Below are positions 61,005-64,000 of a stretch of 64,000 bases of DNA, in pieces. Positions within the stretch are counted from its first letter, which is position 1; each line of letters opens with the position of its first letter. The notes under the pieces were generated by a model, which worked only from the letters and a program-made list of their open reading frames with translations, made no database searches and was not told where the DNA came from. Made by a program: the position numbers and the translations under genes. Source of the DNA: JAVBJN01 sp031546985 (GTDB taxonomy: Bacteria > Bacteroidota > Bacteroidia > Chitinophagales > Chitinophagaceae); NCBI GenBank assembly GCA_031546985.1, contig JAVBJN010000064.1:1-64000 (forward strand), in the 5' to 3' direction.

Positions 61005-61096
61005 TTGGTTCCTGAGCCTGTCGAAGGGCCGGTAAATGCATGCATGAAATTGCTTTCGTTGGTGTCTTCGATAACTTCGGCAGGCTCAGGAACCAA
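61005..61096. repeat. 92-base inverted repeat element
   Basis: Arms of 22 bases at 61005..61026 and 61075..61096 match at 21 of 22 positions (core TTCCTGAGCCTGTCGAAG). The 48-base centre shows no coding. A half-element similar to the right arm lies at 23..43. It resembles dispersed extragenic palindromes or a REP pair; no transposase is near. Confidence 0.7.
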
Positions 61097-61164
61097 AGCT
61101 CAGACACCTGGCACTCTGTGGGATACTCTTGTTGTAAAATGGCAGGTAGAACCTGCTTAGTAAA

Positions 61165-61198
61165 CTAAAAAGCCAACCGGGAAAGGCTGGCTTTTTAG
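61165..61198 (-). terminator. Terminator of the dapB transcript
   Basis: CTAAAAAGCCA at 61165..61175 pairs perfectly with TGGCTTTTTAG at 61188..61198, 18 bases past the dapB stop on the minus strand. Confidence 0.85.
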
Positions 61199-61215
61199 CA
61201 AATATCAATTGCAGG

Positions 61216-61932
61216 TTAAATACCCAATACGTCTTTCATGGTGTAAATGCCTTTTTTACCAGCCAGGAACTCGGCGGCTTTAACGGCGCCACTGGCAAAA
61301 CCGGTGCGGCTGTGCGCGGTGTGGATGATCTCGATCTGGTCTACCTCGTTAAAGTATTTTACGGAGTGGGTACCGGGGGCGGGATCTATGCGCTTGCTTA
61401 CAATGCCCAGCTCGGTAGGGTGCTCGGTAGCATGGTTTACCCAGTCTTTTTTGCGGCCCAGGTGCGCCAGTATCTGCTCTGCCAGGGTAATGGCGGTGCC
61501 GCTGGGCGCGTCTTTTTTATGGGTGTGGTGTATCTCTTCCATCTCTATCTGGTACTGCGGCTGCGCGTCCATCAGCTCGGCGAGGGTTTCGTTTAAGGCA
61601 AAAAACAGGTTTACGCCAATGCTGAAGTTGCTGGCAAACAGAAATGCAGTGTTGTTGGTTTTGGCGATGGCTTTGGCCGCTTCCAGGTCTTTTAACCAGG
61701 CGGTAGTACCACAAACGGTGGGTACGCCTGCTTCCATGCACTTCTTTACGTTTTCAAATGCAACCTCCGGCGTGGTAAACTCGATAGCCACATCTGCCTT
61801 CTTCAGGTTTTCTGTGGTAAACTCGTGCTGGTTCTTAGAACCTATTTTTAAAACAATGTCGTGTCCGTTGGCAACGGCGATGGCTTCAATAGCCTGGCCC
61901 ATTTTTCCGTATCCGATTAAAGCAATGTTCAT
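61216..61932 (-). CDS. dapB: 4-hydroxy-tetrahydrodipicolinate reductase DapB
   Basis: A 238-residue NAD(P)H reductase in lysine/diaminopimelate synthesis. The nucleotide site is IGYGKMGQAIEAIA (residues 5-18), the active-site region EEIHHTHKKDAPSGTAI (near 132-148) holds the catalytic His pair and Lys, and HSRTGFASGAVKAAEFL closes the fold. It is shorter than the E. coli enzyme but normal for Bacteroidota. It lies 18 bases downstream of the DUF5683 gene in the same direction. Confidence 0.95.
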   Translation of the reverse strand: MNIALIGYGKMGQAIEAIAVANGHDIVLKIGSKNQHEFTTENLKKADVAIEFTTPEVAFENVKKCMEAGVPTVCGTTAWLKDLEAAKAIAKTNNTAFLFASNFSIGVNLFFALNETLAELMDAQPQYQIEMEEIHHTHKKDAPSGTAITLAEQILAHLGRKKDWVNHATEHPTELGIVSKRIDPAPGTHSVKYFNEVDQIEIIHTAHSRTGFASGAVKAAEFLAGKKGIYTMKDVLGI

Positions 61933-61949
61933 ATGGTGCGATGATAAAA

Positions 61950-62615
61950 TTAGAAATGTAAAGCAATGCCCACCTGCGGCTGCATTTGTCCGTTGGGCAG
62001 CATACCCGCCTTAATAGAAGGGTGAAAACTAAGGTCCTTACTAATGTCGAAATTTTTGAGGTGCGCCCATACCATAGCATCGAGCACCTGCAGGGTGTAG
62101 CCCACGGCGCTCAGCAGCACCGTATAATCGAGGTACTGGCGGTATTGGTTGCGCAGGGTAAGCAGGTTATCCGGCGTGTAATTGATCAGCTCCGGATCGG
62201 TTACATTGGTGGCCGGGTTGCCATCTACCGTGTACAGGTAAGCCTGGCGGTAGGTATGGTATTTTTGCAGGTTGGTGGTAAAGAAATAAGCGCTGGCGCC
62301 TACGGCGGCATACACCAGGGGCACTTTCCAGTACTGGCGGTTGTAAAGCTGGCCTAAGCCCGGCAGCAGGGCCGAGTACATGGCTGCACGTTTGGGTATC
62401 GGTTCTTTAACCAGGTAGCGAAGGTTGTACTTGGGTAAGGCAGTAGTGGTGTCGGCCGCCGGTTTGCTGATGTCTACCCGTTTTAAGGTATCTGCGGGGG
62501 CAGTAGCAATGATTTGTGATTGCGTAGTATCGGTAACGGTTGTTGGTTCTGTTTGCCCAAAGGCTGGCAGCAGGAAGGCCGTTAAGAATAGGGTTACCAC
62601 GTATTTTAGATACAT
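61950..62615 (-). CDS. DUF5683 membrane protein
   Basis: A 221-residue protein with a signal peptide (residues 1-20, ending LPAFG) and a DUF5683 core: KRAAMYSALLPGLGQLYNRQ (near 74-93), the hydrophobic stretch LVYAAVGASAYFF and the Tyr-rich YRQAYLYTVDGN. Function unknown; the family is almost always next to parB and dapB in Bacteroidota. Likely inner-membrane or periplasmic. Distance from the parB terminator is about 70 bases, so it may be read through or have its own promoter. Confidence 0.88.
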   Translation of the reverse strand: MYLKYVVTLFLTAFLLPAFGQTEPTTVTDTTQSQIIATAPADTLKRVDISKPAADTTTALPKYNLRYLVKEPIPKRAAMYSALLPGLGQLYNRQYWKVPLVYAAVGASAYFFTTNLQKYHTYRQAYLYTVDGNPATNVTDPELINYTPDNLLTLRNQYRQYLDYTVLLSAVGYTLQVLDAMVWAHLKNFDISKDLSFHPSIKAGMLPNGQMQPQVGIALHF

Positions 62616-62633
62616 GGGGCCAAAGTTAGCTAA

Positions 62634-62668
62634 AATAGCTTTTAGCTGTTAGCTATACGCTGCGAGCT
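62634..62668 (-). repeat. 7-bp short-period repeat, five units
   Basis: On the minus strand five heptamers AGCTnnn (one AGCGnnn) run without slippage: AGCTCGC, AGCGTAT, AGCTAAC, AGCTAAA, AGCTATT. A smaller cousin of the array at 129..198. It lies between the parB terminator and the DUF5683 start. Confidence 0.55.
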
Positions 62669-62681
62669 TATTACCACCAAT

Positions 62682-62715
62682 AAAAAAGCCCCCAAATGGT
62701 ATTCAGGGGCTTTTT
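62682..62715 (-). terminator. Terminator of parB
   Basis: AAAAAGCCCC at 62683..62692 pairs with GGGGCTTTTT at 62706..62715 on the minus strand. Confidence 0.85.
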
Positions 62716-62734
62716 GGAGTGCGAATAATATCTT

Positions 62735-63661
62735 TTACAAGCTCATTTTTTCCATGATCCTTTCCAGGTCGCTATCGTTGTAAAATTCAATTACAATCTG
62801 TCCTTTACCATTCTTTTTACGATCCATAAGCACACGGGTAGAGAAATGCGATGAGATCTGATCCTGGATACGCTTGTATGCAGGCGGCAGGCCCTGTACT
62901 TTTTCTGCACCGTTTTTGGCTTTAGGGTCTTTAGAGGTGTTTACCTGGCGGGCCAGTTCTTCGGTTTGGCGTACAGAAATACCTTTTTTGAGGATTTCGT
63001 TAAATACAAACAGCTGGTCTTCTACATTGGTAATGCCGGTAATAACACGGGCATGGCCCATGCTGATGCTGCCGTTGCGCACCGCCACCTGGATATCGGG
63101 CGGCAGTTTGAGCAAACGCAGGTAGTTGGTAACCGTGCTGCGCTCTTTCTTCATTTGCTCTGCCACTTGCTCCTGGGTCATGTCGCACTCATCCATCAGG
63201 CGTTTGTAGCTAAGCGCCACTTCAATGGCATTCAGGTTTTCGCGCTGCAGGTTTTCGAGCAGTGCCATTTCGAGCATCTGCTGGTCGTTTGCCGTGCGTA
63301 TATAAGCCGGAATATCTTTCAGCCCTGCCAGTTTGGAAGCTCTCCAACGGCGTTCGCCAGAGATCAGCTGGTATTTCTTAGCGCTTACCTTAATAACGGT
63401 AACGGGCTGAATGATGTCGTGCAGTTTGATCGACTCCGCGAGTTCCTTCAGCGCCTGCTCGTCAAAATCGCGGCGGGGCTGCTTGGGGTTTACGGTAATC
63501 TGCTCAATCGGAATACGGTCAATGGACGACGTAGCTGCTGCCGCAGGCGTAGCGCCTGTAGCCGCGGGCACATTTTTAAGGGTGCCCAGGTCATCATCCA
63601 TATTATTGAGAAGGGCCCGGATTCCCTTGCCCAGCGCTTCTTTCTTATTCGGTCCGCTCAT
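62735..63661 (-). CDS. parB: Chromosome partitioning protein ParB
   Basis: A 308-residue CTPase-type DNA clamp that loads at parS and spreads for origin segregation. The N-terminal ParB/sulfiredoxin-type domain begins near residue 50 (IPIEQITVNPKQPR), with GERRWRAS (near 100) as the CTP-site motif; the helix-turn-helix is at about 160-180 (MTQEQVAEQMKKERSTVTNYL). A C-terminal dimer domain ends with MEKMSL. It overlaps parA by one base (TAATG). No parS site was recognised in the window. Confidence 0.95.
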   Translation of the reverse strand: MSGPNKKEALGKGIRALLNNMDDDLGTLKNVPAATGATPAAAATSSIDRIPIEQITVNPKQPRRDFDEQALKELAESIKLHDIIQPVTVIKVSAKKYQLISGERRWRASKLAGLKDIPAYIRTANDQQMLEMALLENLQRENLNAIEVALSYKRLMDECDMTQEQVAEQMKKERSTVTNYLRLLKLPPDIQVAVRNGSISMGHARVITGITNVEDQLFVFNEILKKGISVRQTEELARQVNTSKDPKAKNGAEKVQGLPPAYKRIQDQISSHFSTRVLMDRKKNGKGQIVIEFYNDSDLERIMEKMSL

Positions 63662-64000
63662 TAGTCGTCAGTTTCTAAAATTTTGTCTTCGTTTTTGATC
63701 TTGGTCAGGTTGTTCTTTTGCAGAATTTCCTTGGCCAGGTTCAGATAGTTGATGGCTCCTGTGCTGTCGGCATCGTACATCAGTACGGCTTTGCCAAAGC
63801 TAGGCGCTTCGCCCAGCCTGGTATTGCGGTGAATGATGGTGTTAAACACCAGTTCGCCAAAGTGTTTCTTCACTTCATCTACCACCTGGTTGCTCAGGCG
63901 CAGACGGCCGTCATACATCGTCATGAGGATACCTTCAATCTCGAGGTCCTGGTTCAGGCGGGTTTGCACAATTTTAATGGTATTGAGCAGTTTGCCTAAA
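63661..64000 (-). CDS. parA: Chromosome partitioning ATPase ParA (3' part)
   Basis: The gene continues beyond the window, and only the last 112 or so codons are seen. The visible part fits the C-terminus of ParA/Soj: LGKLLNTIKIV, ILMTMYDGRLRLSNQVVDEV, then FNTIIHRNTRLGEAPSFGKA and a tail rich in Lys and Asn. The nucleotide motifs lie outside. Translation reads through a GTG at 63969, which is an internal Val, not a start. It is the first seen gene of the parA-parB unit. Confidence 0.93.
   Translation of the reverse strand, partial: LGKLLNTIKIVQTRLNQDLEIEGILMTMYDGRLRLSNQVVDEVKKHFGELVFNTIIHRNTRLGEAPSFGKAVLMYDADSTGAINYLNLAKEILQKNNLTKIKNEDKILETDD

Larger units (their letters stand above)
60844..61215. 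other. 372-base intergenic region
   Basis: It holds the XRE promoter region (-7 box CAAAATTA on the plus strand at 60893..60900), the small palindrome CGCTTA-A-TAAGCG (60985..60997), the large inverted repeat 61005..61096, and the dapB terminator (61165..61198). No gene seen. Confidence 0.55.

Noticed and set aside
61005..61096. Miniature insertion sequence or IS end
   Set aside because: No target-site duplication is evident at the borders and no transposase is present; listed only as an inverted repeat.

Overview
The window is a gene-dense piece of a Bacteroidota chromosome, most likely from the Chitinophagaceae or a close relative (inference). Supporting signs are promoters of the Bacteroidota type (TTTG, about 19-21 bases, TAnnTTTG, for example at 917..947 and 13200..13231), secreted proteins with type IX secretion (T9SS) C-terminal sorting domains, DUF2795, DUF5683 and DUF5690 proteins, a DEAD-box helicase with an RGG tail, and the order parA-parB-DUF5683-dapB. 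I see no rRNA, prophage, insertion sequence or CRISPR array. Two identical tRNA-Val genes lie in tandem.

Layout. 0.2-5 kb: lolD-type ATPase, DUF2795, recN, a TPR exported protein and a PspC protein. 5-12.6 kb: aconitase, a Gly/His/Arg/Tyr-rich secreted protein, a membrane histidine kinase, lipocalin, phosphoesterase, SET protein and bestrophin. 12.7-17.2 kb: a MarR regulator divergent from an EmrA/EmrB/TolC-type efflux operon, with an operator over the promoter. 17.5-30.7 kb: mgtE, rlpA, DEAD helicase with a long leader, murB, priA, plsC-type acyltransferase, mtaB and several exported unknowns. 30.8-34.3 kb: a TetR regulator with thiolase, hotdog thioesterase and a second thiolase, and matching 16-bp palindromes in front of the regulator and the first thiolase. 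36.4-42.1 kb: tRNA-Val pair and an RND efflux operon (adaptor, pump, TolC).

42.2-50.7 kb is the most interesting region: an outer-membrane sugar locus for Kdo and probably 8-amino-Kdo (kdnA, kdnB, kdsA, a KdsC-like phosphatase, kdsB). No arabinose-5-phosphate isomerase (KdsD) is present in the window. In its place is a protein joining a fructose-6-phosphate-aldolase/transaldolase-type barrel to a pair of CBS domains, the domain pair normally attached to KdsD. The locus is interrupted by a secreted T9SS protein and by an AT-rich two-gene HEPN module followed by a 21-bp minisatellite that reads as coiled-coil heptads.

50.8-64 kb: threonine dehydrogenase, a candidate small RNA, a NarX/NarL-like two-component pair, a T9SS repeat protein, a probable aminophosphonate catabolic operon (phosphonatase-like HAD, DUF5690 transporter, TIGR03364-type FAD oxidase) with a nearby XRE-cupin regulator, then dapB, DUF5683, parB and the 3' part of parA, cut by the window edge.

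Intergenic DNA holds several short-period arrays (7, 8 and 21 bp units) and degenerate hairpin repeats, listed separately. All functions are read from sequence motifs; nothing was searched or computed.
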